Source of the DNA: Gracilimonas sp017641085
GTDB taxonomy: Bacteria; Bacteroidota; Rhodothermia; Balneolales; Balneolaceae
Direction: 5' to 3' (one strand)
Assembly (NCBI RefSeq): GCF_046115515.1
Contig: NZ_CP175953.1
DNA: 64,000 nt
Part shown: piece after piece, positions 39,662 to 47,635 of the stretch
Layout: each line of letters starts with the position of its first letter
How positions within the stretch are numbered: the stretch's first letter is position 1
Program-made: the position numbers and the translations under genes
The notes under the pieces: generated by a model
Seen by the model: the letters and a program-made list of their open reading frames with translations, nothing else
The model's database searches: none
What the model was told of the DNA's origin: nothing

Positions 39662-41893
39662 ATGAAAAAAGTGTCGCTGGTTTTAGCCGTCTTTTTCTGT
39701 TTTAATGGAATCCTTTTTGCACAATCCGGCAGTGGAACAATCACCGGAAAAGTAACCTCGGAGGGAGAGCCTGTGGTTGGCGCAAATGTTGGCATCCCGG
39801 AAATACAGAAAGGAAGTCCCACGGACGTAGATGGAACATTTGAAATAAAAAATGTACCTGCCGGAAAGTATAAGCTTCAAATCACTGCTGTTGGTTTTGA
39901 TAAGGTAATTAAGAGAATAAGTGTGAAGTCCGGCGAGACTACGACTGTTGACATCAGGATAAAAGAGACGCGTTTGGAGCTGGAGCAAATGGTGGTTACC
40001 GGGACCATGCGCCAAACCTATGTAAAGGAATCTCCGGTGAAGGTGAATGTGGTGAAAGCGGCCCAGCTTCAGCAAGGGAGAACCAGTTCCAATATCATGG
40101 ACCTGATCAGCAGTGTAAACGGACTTTCAACCCAGCTTAACTGTGGTGTTTGCGGAACCAACGCTATTCGGATTAACGGAGTGGAAGGACCAAATACAGC
40201 CGTATTAATTGACGGCATGCCGATTATGGGTGCTTTGGCTTCGGTGTATGGGTTGAATGGAATCAGTCCTTCAATCATCGATCAGGTGGAAGTGATTAAA
40301 GGTCCCCAATCTACTTTGTATGGAACACAGGCACTGGGCGGGGTGGTGAACATCATCACCAAAAACCCGGCTATTACACCCACTTTTTCAGCGGATGTGT
40401 ATGCCAAAAGCACCGAAGAGGGGAATATAAATCTGGCATACTCTCCCAGGGCTGGTCGGTTTGAAGGCTTTGTAAGTGGAAATATTTTGCATCTCGAAAA
40501 TTACTTTGATGAAAACGGCGATAACTTCAACGACCTGGTTAAACAATCGCGGGTATCGCTATTTGGAAAAGGAACGCTGCTTGGTGAGAATATGGAGCAG
40601 CGTTTGAATGTTGCAACGAAGTACTACACCGAGAACCGAACGGGAGGATTAGAAGCGTTCAGCGATGACCTTCGTGGCTCCGATCAGATTTATGGGGAGT
40701 CTATTTATACCAACCGGTTTGAGTTTATGACGGAATACCGGCCGGCCGGCTTGAATGAACAACTCAGGATCAGCGGTGCCGTCACGCATCATGATCAGGA
40801 TAGTTATTATGGAACCGATTGGTACGATGCGCAGCAGGGAATTGCATTTGGTCAGGCTACGTGGGATCAACCCATTGGTGAGAACTTCCAGCTGCTGGCA
40901 GGAACCACAATTCGCTACGAAACTTATAACGACAACACTCCGGCTACTTCATCCGGAGCCGACAAAAGGTGGATTCCCGGAGTATTCTCACAGGGAGAAC
41001 TAAAAGCCGGTGATTTTACCTTTCTGGGTGGAATCCGGGTTGATCATCATTCCGAGCATGGGTTTGTAACTGCACCCCGATTATCATCGAAATTCAGCCC
41101 ATCAGACCTGACGACATTCAGAATCAGTGCCGGAACCGGATTTCGGGTGGTGAATGTATTTACGGAAGACCATGCTGCCTTGACGGGTTCCCGGGAAGTG
41201 GTATTTAATGAGGATCTGGAGCCGGAGGAATCCAAAAGCATAACGGGGAGCCTCGAGCAGATTATCCCATTTGGTACAAACCCAATGACGGTAAGTCTGG
41301 ACGGGTTTTATACGCGTTTCTCCAATAAAATTATCCCGGATTACGATCAGGACCCAAACCTGATTGTGTACGAAAACCTGGATGGGTTCTCCGTAACGCA
41401 AGGCTTCTCGGTTGGGCTGGAGCAGAATTTTACGGCTCTGCCTGTTACCTACAATGCCAGCATCACCATTATGGATGTGTACACCGAAGAGAACGGACAG
41501 CGACAGGCTCTGGCCTATGCTCCGGAATATACCGGCGTGTTTGGAGCCACCTACAACTTTCGGTCGTTGGATCTTTCCCTTGGTTATAACGGGAACCTGG
41601 TGGGTCCAAAACGCATGCCGGCTAACTATGCTGAAGATTTTGGGAGATCTTCCAAGTCACCGGCTTACTCCACGCACGACTTAAAGATTACTAAGGAATT
41701 CACCAACGTGAACAGCGAAAAGGGAATCGGTTTTGAGGCGTACCTGTCTGCGGAAAATATTTTCAACTACACGCAGGGCAGCCCGTTAGTGGGAGCCGGG
41801 AATCCCTTTGGTCCTGAGTTTGATACAATTTATACCTGGGGACCAATCATCGGCCGTACCTTTTCAATTGGCGCAAGATTAAACCTGAGGTAG
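39662..41893 (+). CDS. TonB-dependent receptor with carboxypeptidase-D-like domain
   Basis: In this 743-aa protein a signal peptide (1-21) precedes a CarboxypepD_reg-like domain (about 23-100, GKVTSEGEPVVGANVGI). A plug follows (about 115-225, with a CGVCG motif before TNAIRINGVEG, and VEVIKGPQSTLYGTQALGG), and then a 22-strand barrel ending in ARLNLR. It imports a ligand across the outer membrane using TonB energy. The CGVCG pair in the plug and the thioredoxin encoded two bases downstream suggest that thiol chemistry or metal binding matters. Upstream palindromes suggest metal-dependent repression. Ligand unknown. Confidence 0.92.
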   Translation: MKKVSLVLAVFFCFNGILFAQSGSGTITGKVTSEGEPVVGANVGIPEIQKGSPTDVDGTFEIKNVPAGKYKLQITAVGFDKVIKRISVKSGETTTVDIRIKETRLELEQMVVTGTMRQTYVKESPVKVNVVKAAQLQQGRTSSNIMDLISSVNGLSTQLNCGVCGTNAIRINGVEGPNTAVLIDGMPIMGALASVYGLNGISPSIIDQVEVIKGPQSTLYGTQALGGVVNIITKNPAITPTFSADVYAKSTEEGNINLAYSPRAGRFEGFVSGNILHLENYFDENGDNFNDLVKQSRVSLFGKGTLLGENMEQRLNVATKYYTENRTGGLEAFSDDLRGSDQIYGESIYTNRFEFMTEYRPAGLNEQLRISGAVTHHDQDSYYGTDWYDAQQGIAFGQATWDQPIGENFQLLAGTTIRYETYNDNTPATSSGADKRWIPGVFSQGELKAGDFTFLGGIRVDHHSEHGFVTAPRLSSKFSPSDLTTFRISAGTGFRVVNVFTEDHAALTGSREVVFNEDLEPEESKSITGSLEQIIPFGTNPMTVSLDGFYTRFSNKIIPDYDQDPNLIVYENLDGFSVTQGFSVGLEQNFTALPVTYNASITIMDVYTEENGQRQALAYAPEYTGVFGATYNFRSLDLSLGYNGNLVGPKRMPANYAEDFGRSSKSPAYSTHDLKITKEFTNVNSEKGIGFEAYLSAENIFNYTQGSPLVGAGNPFGPEFDTIYTWGPIIGRTFSIGARLNLR

Positions 41894-41895
41894 AG

Positions 41896-42366
41896 ATGAA
41901 ATCCAGCAACCTGTTTTACCTGTCGGTTATTTTTACCCTGATTGGGGTGGTTTTTTCAAACTCTGTTTATGCTCAGACAACAGAACTGGAATGGCATTCC
42001 TTTGAACAAGCTCTGAAGCTGGCGGAAGAAGAGGGCAAGCCCATCATGGTAGATGTTTGGGCACCGTGGTGTGGCTGGTGTAAGAAAATGAAGAAGGAAG
42101 TATACCCGGAGCTTAGCGCAGCACTCAGCAAAGACTTTGTACTTACCCGACTAAACCGGGACGATAATGAGGATAAAAAAACCTATCAGCAATACAGAAT
42201 CACTCCTTTACGATTAGCCCAGAAGTTCGGCGTACAAAATGTACCGGCTATTGTTTTCTTATCCCCGGAGGGAGAATACCTGTTTCATATTTCGGGCTTT
42301 GTGGAAGCGGATGAACTGAAAGAGATTTTGGGGTATGTTTCTGTGGAGAGGGCGGAAAGGCTTTGA
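41896..42366 (+). CDS. Secreted thioredoxin-fold protein
   Basis: In this 156-aa protein a signal peptide (residues 1-26, VYAQ) is followed by a thioredoxin_7-type domain: PIMVDVWAPWCGWCKKMKKE contains the CGWC active site, and VQNVPAIVFLSPEG supplies the cis-Pro. It acts in the periplasm as a disulfide reductase or isomerase. The start lies two bases after the TonB receptor stop, so the two genes are co-translated; it might keep the receptor plug cysteines reduced (inference). Confidence 0.9.
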   Translation: MKSSNLFYLSVIFTLIGVVFSNSVYAQTTELEWHSFEQALKLAEEEGKPIMVDVWAPWCGWCKKMKKEVYPELSAALSKDFVLTRLNRDDNEDKKTYQQYRITPLRLAQKFGVQNVPAIVFLSPEGEYLFHISGFVEADELKEILGYVSVERAERL

Positions 42367-42437
42367 GATAAGGTCTTGTTAGCAGCCGCTATATGTTGGA
42401 AAGTGAAATTTCCTGTACTGATTTATCGATAAGTACT

Positions 42438-42617
42438 CTACTCGTAGGCTACAGATCGCAGATTTTGGTTATCCAGTTTCCCCTTAAGTTTCAACGACCG
42501 TAGATTTAGCTTGGTTTTTTTAGCCTTATTGAGAGAAGACAAATACAGATATACTTTTTCCAATTCCGTGTCAGAGAGTCGATCTATTTCTTTTTTTACT
42601 TTCTCTTTTGTAATCAT
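42438..42617 (-). CDS. Small orphan antitoxin-like protein
   Basis: This 59-aa protein is read from ATG 42617 (MITKEKVKKEIDRLSD). The helical N-terminus with SDTELEKVYLYLSSL resembles the N-termini of small antitoxin-type proteins (DUF2281-like), followed by a basic tail. No toxin gene lies next to it. A longer frame extends upstream but adds an unlikely hydrophobic start. Gene reality is moderate. Confidence 0.5.
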   Translation of the reverse strand: MITKEKVKKEIDRLSDTELEKVYLYLSSLNKAKKTKLNLRSLKLKGKLDNQNLRSVAYE

Positions 42618-42766
42618 GGCAGGCGGGTTTGTTAACAACAACAATTTAATTAACGCCAAGAAATTTTCATAAGTATAGCAGCGGTGGGGTTAAGGCGGCT
42701 AATAACCCGGCGTTTAAACGGTGCGTAGCTAATGAAGATGCTCAGCTGTAGAGCATCGGAGAGAGA

Positions 42767-43342
42767 TCAAGCCGGTTTTTCTTCACGAGCCAGCATATCC
42801 ATGAATTTTGCAAATCGCCTCTGCCTGGTTTCGGGCTTCTTCGCTGATGTCAATCCATAGGCGATGTGATAGCGACTTGATTTGTTGAGTGTTTCAAAGA
42901 ACTGTTTTGCTTTCAGCTTGCCATGGAGTGCTTCCAGGAAATCTGCCGGCACTTCCAATTCGCTTGCCACATAGGCTTTCTCCCATCGGCCATCCAATTG
43001 GGCGGCGCGAACCTGGCTGAGTCCCGATTCCATCATGCGGCCTTCGCTTATCAAACGTTCGGCAAGTTCTCTGTTCCTTTTTGACCAGTTGCTTCGGGCT
43101 TTCCTGGGAGTAATCCGTTGAAGATAAGCCTGTTCATCCAATGACTTCCGGATACCGTCGATCCAGCCCCAGCAAAGTACCTCAATCACGACATCATTCC
43201 AGGTCACGCTCGGAATCCCGGTCTTCTTCTTGAATATTTTTACCCACAGTTCATACTCAGTGGCATGATTCCGTTTTAGCCAATGGCCAAGATCTTTTGA
43301 CGATGCAAAGGGTAAGATTTTTGTTGGATCGGGTTCCGGCAT
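42767..43342 (-). CDS. YdeI/OmpD-associated family protein
   Basis: In this 191-aa protein the family signature is clear: HWLKRNHATEYELWVKIFKK, then VVIEVLCWGWIDGIRKSLDE, YLQRITPRKARSNWSKRN and a C-terminal PADFLEALHGK...FFETLNKSSRYHIAYGLTSAKKPETRQRRFAKFMDML. The family is cytoplasmic and has been linked to bacteriocin or peptide resistance; its biochemical role is not known to me. The start codon lies 19 bases past an attC-like core (GTTATGT at 43361-43367), as in integron cassettes. Same orientation as the gene to its right. Confidence 0.85.
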   Translation of the reverse strand: MPEPDPTKILPFASSKDLGHWLKRNHATEYELWVKIFKKKTGIPSVTWNDVVIEVLCWGWIDGIRKSLDEQAYLQRITPRKARSNWSKRNRELAERLISEGRMMESGLSQVRAAQLDGRWEKAYVASELEVPADFLEALHGKLKAKQFFETLNKSSRYHIAYGLTSAKKPETRQRRFAKFMDMLAREEKPA

Positions 43343-43360
43343 AAAATTAGATTCTTTTCG

Positions 43361-43570
43361 ACATAACGGCCTGGCGTTTGAGCAGCACTAGGATTAAGAC
43401 TCAATAAAGGGCTAAAAAGTTCAGATCAGGTAGATAGTTTGAGGCGGAGCCTCCGGTTGGCATTACGGAGCAGAGCACCGTAACGAGCATAAACGGCTAA
43501 AAAAGTTAAAACAAACAACACCGGAAATCGAAGCTACGTCCGCGTCCCAGTTGATGCGCTTGTTATACGC
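43361..43570 (-). other. attC-like site between two cassette genes
   Basis: Read on the minus strand, the region begins GCGTATAACAAGCGCATCAA (43570 downwards) and ends GGCCGTTATGTCG at 43361-43369: an R''-type core (GTATAAC) and an R'-type core (GTTATGT) at the ends of a 210-base segment rich in inverted repeats (for example TTACGG/CCGTAA). This matches the layout of integron attC recombination sites, though it is longer than usual. It lies between the stop of one gene and the start of the next. Confidence 0.6.
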
Positions 43571-43582
43571 TATTTTCTTTGA

Positions 43583-44356
43583 TCAACCTCCAATGATTTC
43601 TCTAAACTTCCGTATTCCTTTTATTGCCAATGCCCCAGGCACAGTGACAAATAAGCCATATAAAAAAGCGACAGCGACAACAATCCAATTATTTGTTGTA
43701 TATATCATAGCAGGTATCAAACCAACTAGTCCTATTATTATTCCATAAAGGACCGCATGAAGTTGAGAGACTCCAAAGATTTGTTTTTGGGGCTCGCTAT
43801 ATTTGACTTTTACTCCTTTCTTTTCACACGACAACCAAATAGCTGGAACCTCAGCTGATTTTGGCGTATTTAAATATGTAAGACTGACAGTTTCACCTCT
43901 ATTTAAAATTGGAACTAAATATTCTCTTTGTCCAAAATAAATATTTCTTTGATTATCAGTTATCTGTTGCCCATCTGGGACATGAAGAAGCTGCTTATAT
44001 CTATCAGTGAATTCCAAAATACTTGGAGAGTTGGAAATTCCTGTTCTTTCTGTAAGTAAATTAGTGTTGTCAGAAAAAGTATGAACAATAACATCTTCAT
44101 AATCATTAAGGCTGTCATTTCTTAATTCAATAGTGGATAAATATAGATCTTGAAGATTTGTCTCGTTCCAGATTATCTGGACATTTCCAAAAATGTTATC
44201 ATTCGCAGACATTCCTATCCGGTTATGTTCTACAAAATATCTAAATACACCTCGTTTATGTAAAACTCGCTGAGTCACCCATGCTGTTAGGATACCGGCA
44301 ATACCACCGAATATTATCGATATATATTCTGATTTAAGTAGTTCAATTAAATCCAT
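43583..44356 (-). CDS. Membrane protein of unknown function (candidate integron cassette gene)
   Basis: This 257-aa protein has one membrane segment near the N-terminus (about 13-30, YISIIFGGIAGILTAWV). A soluble beta-rich domain follows (about 40-190, NVQIIWNETNLQDLYLSTIEL, GETVSLTYLNTPKSAEVPAIWL), then two membrane segments (about 196-245). No family is recognised. Base composition is A/T-rich relative to neighbours. It is flanked by attC-like sites at 44378-44445 and 43361-43570, the layout of a mobile gene cassette. Whether it is defence, metabolism or envelope cannot be told. Confidence 0.7.
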   Translation of the reverse strand: MDLIELLKSEYISIIFGGIAGILTAWVTQRVLHKRGVFRYFVEHNRIGMSANDNIFGNVQIIWNETNLQDLYLSTIELRNDSLNDYEDVIVHTFSDNTNLLTERTGISNSPSILEFTDRYKQLLHVPDGQQITDNQRNIYFGQREYLVPILNRGETVSLTYLNTPKSAEVPAIWLSCEKKGVKVKYSEPQKQIFGVSQLHAVLYGIIIGLVGLIPAMIYTTNNWIVVAVAFLYGLFVTVPGALAIKGIRKFREIIGG

Positions 44357-44377
44357 ATTAAAGGTGTTTTAAGTAAT

Positions 44378-44445
44378 GCGTATAACATAATATTAGACGA
44401 ACAGGATTTTGTCAGGGCGAACACCGCCAACGTGCTCTTATACGC
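44378..44445 (-). other. attC-like site upstream of the cassette gene
   Basis: GCGTATAA (44378-44385) and TTATACGC (44438-44445) are perfect inverted ends of a 68-base segment. On the minus strand it ends with GTTATACGC, a typical attC R' core, 22 bases before the gene start. An inner GGCG/CGCC hairpin is present. The opposite core has G instead of the expected C (GTATAAG), so the site may be imperfect. Confidence 0.45.
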
Positions 44446-44616
44446 TCCATTCAGCTGTTCTATTCGTATAAGGAGATTTTTGGGATGTACTCCGAACTGT
44501 TGTTCTCACATTCCATCCCCTTATTAATTCCTAAGATAACACCTTGGCTTAATTTTGCAAGACGGGATGGCTGCCTTCTTTGAACAATAATCTGTCAAGC
44601 AGGATCAAATCAGCAC

Positions 44617-44756
44617 GTCATCGCGAGGAGCTCACTTGTTTAAGCAGGGCATAGTTTTTTGCGACGAAGCGATCTCCCTAATTACACTTAATAATGTAAA
44701 TCGGGAGATTGCCACGGTATTTGCTCCCATTCGGTCGGGCAATACCTCGCAATGAC
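44617..44756. repeat. 140-bp palindromic dispersed repeat
   Basis: The ends GTCATCGCGAGG (44617-44628) and CCTCGCAATGAC (44745-44756) are inverted repeats with one mismatch. Inside, GCGATCTCCC and GGGAGATTGC pair around an A/T-rich centre. This GTCATTGCGAGG...GCAATCTCCC arrangement is a well-known extragenic repeat of Bacteroidota-type genomes. It occupies most of the 422-base gap between 44356 and 44779; the stretch 44446-44616 shows nothing else I can support. Confidence 0.8.
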
Positions 44757-44778
44757 ATGCTATAAATTGAACAGATGT

Positions 44779-45591
44779 TTACTTAATCAGCGTCATCTTT
44801 TTGGTGAGCACCTGACCTTCTGTTCGGAGTTGGTAAATGTACATCCCGGAAGGGACTGCACTTCCTGATGAACTCAACGCATTCCAGCTTACGGTTTTTT
44901 GTCCGGCCGATTGGCGCTCATTCACCAATGTGGCTACTTCAGCCCCCAGCATGTTGTAGATTTTGAGGGAAACCTGAGCCGGCTTATCCAGAGCATATGA
45001 GATCGTGGTGACCGGGTTAAACGGATTCGGGTAATTTTGAGCTAAGCTGATTCGCTCCGGAGACTGACCGGTTGGCTCCGCAGAGGTGATGGTTTTAGAC
45101 AATTCTTCCTCAATTACAGCGATTACCTGTTCGGTATCTGTGTCAACAAATCCCGTTCCTTTATAGGCGATTTCTCCCTCTTTGGAGATTACTACTGACC
45201 GGTCGTAAGAGGAGGTATTTCCGTAGTAATCTTCCAGGCTTTGGCGGGCATTCAGCAGTAAAGTATAAGTGATTCCGGTTTCCGATTGAAAGCTTTGGTT
45301 TGCCGACCGGGATAAGTTCCAGGTATCCAGGCCCAGGGCAACGAAGCCGGTGTCTTCCATATAGGGTTGGTAGATGTCGTTCTCCGTGATGGGGCCATTA
45401 TCGAGGCAGTGTGGACAACCGGCTCCATAAAAAAAGATATAGACCACTTTGCCTTCAAAATCAGAAAGGGAGACCTCATCCCCATCCAGTGATGTGTAGG
45501 TAAACCCGGGAGCCGGATCACCAGTATTTACCTGGGCAAAAACCGGAGCTGAAAAAAGAACGACAAGTAAGAGCAGTAAAAATGACTTCAT
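44779..45591 (-). CDS. Secreted redoxin with T9SS (Por) sorting domain
   Basis: In this 270-aa protein a signal peptide (1-19) precedes an AhpC/TSA-type redoxin domain at about 25-165 with active site GAGCPHCLDN (CPHC). A linker follows, then a C-terminal Por/FlgD-like sorting domain (about 185-270): NYPNPFNPVTTISYAL, VSLKIYNMLGAEVATL, GMYIYQLRTEGQVLTKKMTL. The sorting tail directs export by the type IX secretion system and is diagnostic of the Bacteroidota superphylum. It is the last gene of an operon with a DUF6029 protein and a TlpA-like redoxin. Confidence 0.9.
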   Translation of the reverse strand: MKSFLLLLLVVLFSAPVFAQVNTGDPAPGFTYTSLDGDEVSLSDFEGKVVYIFFYGAGCPHCLDNGPITENDIYQPYMEDTGFVALGLDTWNLSRSANQSFQSETGITYTLLLNARQSLEDYYGNTSSYDRSVVISKEGEIAYKGTGFVDTDTEQVIAVIEEELSKTITSAEPTGQSPERISLAQNYPNPFNPVTTISYALDKPAQVSLKIYNMLGAEVATLVNERQSAGQKTVSWNALSSSGSAVPSGMYIYQLRTEGQVLTKKMTLIK

Positions 45592-45603
45592 GGTATTTCC
45601 TGT

Positions 45604-47112
45604 TTAAAACCGTGTGGTGAATCTTAATTCAACTCCTTCAAAATCCAGAATCTCATAACAGATGCCGGATGTGCAGGCAGGTCCTCCGCGTCGTTTGCCT
45701 GCGAAAACATCTAACGTATGAGACTGGTTGATCTTGTATCGCACATTTCCGCCCAGCCAGGTACGCGTTTCATCTTCAATATCAAAGGTGTTGGGATTGT
45801 CGGTAAGCAATAAGTCGTCGGTGGCTTCGAATACAAGACTGACGGTTAAATCGGGGGTCGTACTGTAAGCAATGGAGGCATAATAATTCTCAACGTTATG
45901 GGAGAAAGCTGTTTTGAAATAGGTCTGGTACTGAACATCCAAAGCAAGGCTCCATTCATAGTTGAAGCTTTTTTCCGTGATCAATCCTGCCGAAATGCGA
46001 TTTTCTTCTCCCTTGCGCTCATCGGTTGCATAGTCCACAAAGGCTTTGAAAGACAGGAAGTCGCTCGCCTGATAATATCCTTCCAAAAAATACTCCCGGT
46101 AATAGTTGGTTTGGGCAATCTCATTCTTAGCGGTGGTGATATTTGCCGTAACCGAATGGCCCTCTTCAAAGTTATAGAAGCCCTCCACTTGAAAGCCGGA
46201 TTCATTGGCGGTGCTCAACACATGCGTACTTCGGTTCAGCACCGGGTAGGTATGTTCTTTAATGAGCGAGGGGGGATCGTTGTATCCCGAACCCAGCCGA
46301 AATTGATTGTAGTTCTTGTATTCAGCACTGAGGCCAAAAGATCCGTAGAAATAATTCAGCCCGGAATAAAGAGCATAGGAATCCTCCTCTTTAAATTGAA
46401 AAAGGGCGATATCGGTATCAAAAGCATACTCCCCGTAAACCTGCAGATTGAAAGGGAGGTTGTAATTGTACATTAGTGAAGCCAGTTCACGGTAATCGTC
46501 ACGCCCGTCGGAACGGCTTCTCATGAAAGCTCCTCCAATACTGAGGTCTTCAGTGAGATAAAAATCAGACTCTATAGCCTCAATTAAATCGGGGCGGCGG
46601 GCACTGTCCGGTTTAAAGTTGGGTGGAAGCGGATTGAAAAGAGGACGGGCACGGATCACGGAGGCTTCAATCCAATCATTCTTGTAGCTAATGTCAACGC
46701 CTTCCTGATCCCGGTTGAAGGCATATCGGGTGCGATAAAAAGAGTCTTCATACACGGAGCCGGGGATGTCATAACTGCGAAGTAACAGTCCGCGACCAAT
46801 GGTTTTATAGAAATTCCCGACTCTCACTTTAAAATGGTCGTCTTCGTACTGCAGTCGCTTTTGCGACAGAAGAAAGTAGTTGCGGTCATTAAAGGGGGTA
46901 AGAAAATGTTCAAACCGTCCGTAGGCACTGATTTTTCCCTGATCATAGAAGAGATTGAGCTGATCGTACGATGTGGTCAGGTCCGTATTCTCTTCATAAG
47001 GCAGATTCCCATATTGAAACTCGAAGGTATTTGTGCCATAAAGCTGGGCAAAAGCTGACGAACTGTAAAGGAGTCCGATTACCGATGATATGATTAGCAA
47101 CCGCAGCATCAC
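45604..47112 (-). CDS. DUF6029-family outer-membrane protein
   Basis: This 502-aa protein has a signal peptide (about 1-22, SSAFAQ), then a long series of amphipathic strands, ending in FEGVELRFTTRF with a C-terminal Phe. Early phrases NTFEFQYGNLPYEEN and VRVGNFYKTIGRGLLLRSY are typical of the DUF6029 group of large barrels. The role is unknown; members occur beside thiol-redox proteins as here. Its start overlaps the TlpA-like gene stop by 4 bases, and 12 bases separate it from the T9SS redoxin. Confidence 0.8.
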   Translation of the reverse strand: MMLRLLIISSVIGLLYSSSAFAQLYGTNTFEFQYGNLPYEENTDLTTSYDQLNLFYDQGKISAYGRFEHFLTPFNDRNYFLLSQKRLQYEDDHFKVRVGNFYKTIGRGLLLRSYDIPGSVYEDSFYRTRYAFNRDQEGVDISYKNDWIEASVIRARPLFNPLPPNFKPDSARRPDLIEAIESDFYLTEDLSIGGAFMRSRSDGRDDYRELASLMYNYNLPFNLQVYGEYAFDTDIALFQFKEEDSYALYSGLNYFYGSFGLSAEYKNYNQFRLGSGYNDPPSLIKEHTYPVLNRSTHVLSTANESGFQVEGFYNFEEGHSVTANITTAKNEIAQTNYYREYFLEGYYQASDFLSFKAFVDYATDERKGEENRISAGLITEKSFNYEWSLALDVQYQTYFKTAFSHNVENYYASIAYSTTPDLTVSLVFEATDDLLLTDNPNTFDIEDETRTWLGGNVRYKINQSHTLDVFAGKRRGGPACTSGICYEILDFEGVELRFTTRF

Positions 47113-47588
47113 TCGCTTAGCAATTTGTTGATTTCAGCTTCAATCATCTTCTCTTCACCGGGGGTGTATCCTTCATGAAAATACACGACTTCATCCTCGC
47201 TGTTTACGATAAGCAAGGTGGGTACTGCCTGAACCCGTAGGCGTGCCATCACATTGTTGTCGGTATCCAGTAAAACCGGATAGTCTATGCCGAGGGATTT
47301 GGCAAAAGGTTTTACTTTGGAAAGGTTTCGGGGTCCGTCCACACTGATGCCCACAAATTGTACACCCTGTGATTCAAACTCATCATACATGTCCACAAAC
47401 TTGGGGATGGATTTGATACAAGGCTTGCACCACGTAGCCCAAAAGTCGATTACGGTCAGCTTTTCTCCCTTTACATCTTCGTAGGAAGTGGTGCGGTTAT
47501 CCAGGTTTTTCAGCTTGAAGTTATGGACTTTAGGTCCGCTGAAAACGGCAGAGCTTACAATCAGTAAAAGCGATAAGAGAAGTTTCAT
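47109..47588 (-). CDS. TlpA-like thiol-disulfide oxidoreductase
   Basis: This 159-aa protein has a signal peptide at about residues 1-18, then a thioredoxin fold with DFWATWCKPCIKSIPKF (CKPC active site) and VQAVPTLLIVNSEDEV with the cis-Pro. It is a periplasmic reductase that handles disulfides or cytochrome maturation. First gene of the three-gene operon with the DUF6029 barrel and the T9SS redoxin, so all three may serve extracellular thiol chemistry. Confidence 0.92.
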   Translation of the reverse strand: MKLLLSLLLIVSSAVFSGPKVHNFKLKNLDNRTTSYEDVKGEKLTVIDFWATWCKPCIKSIPKFVDMYDEFESQGVQFVGISVDGPRNLSKVKPFAKSLGIDYPVLLDTDNNVMARLRVQAVPTLLIVNSEDEVVYFHEGYTPGEEKMIEAEINKLLSE

Positions 47589-47635
47589 GGCTGTCGGTTT
47601 AGCAGGTTAGACAACCATGAAACGGAATTTCTTAC

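Noticed and set aside
42660..42766. Third attC-like site after the YdeI-family gene
   Set aside because: A minus-strand AACGCCGGGTTATTAG string resembles an attC end, but the core does not fit GTTRRRY and no partner core is seen.
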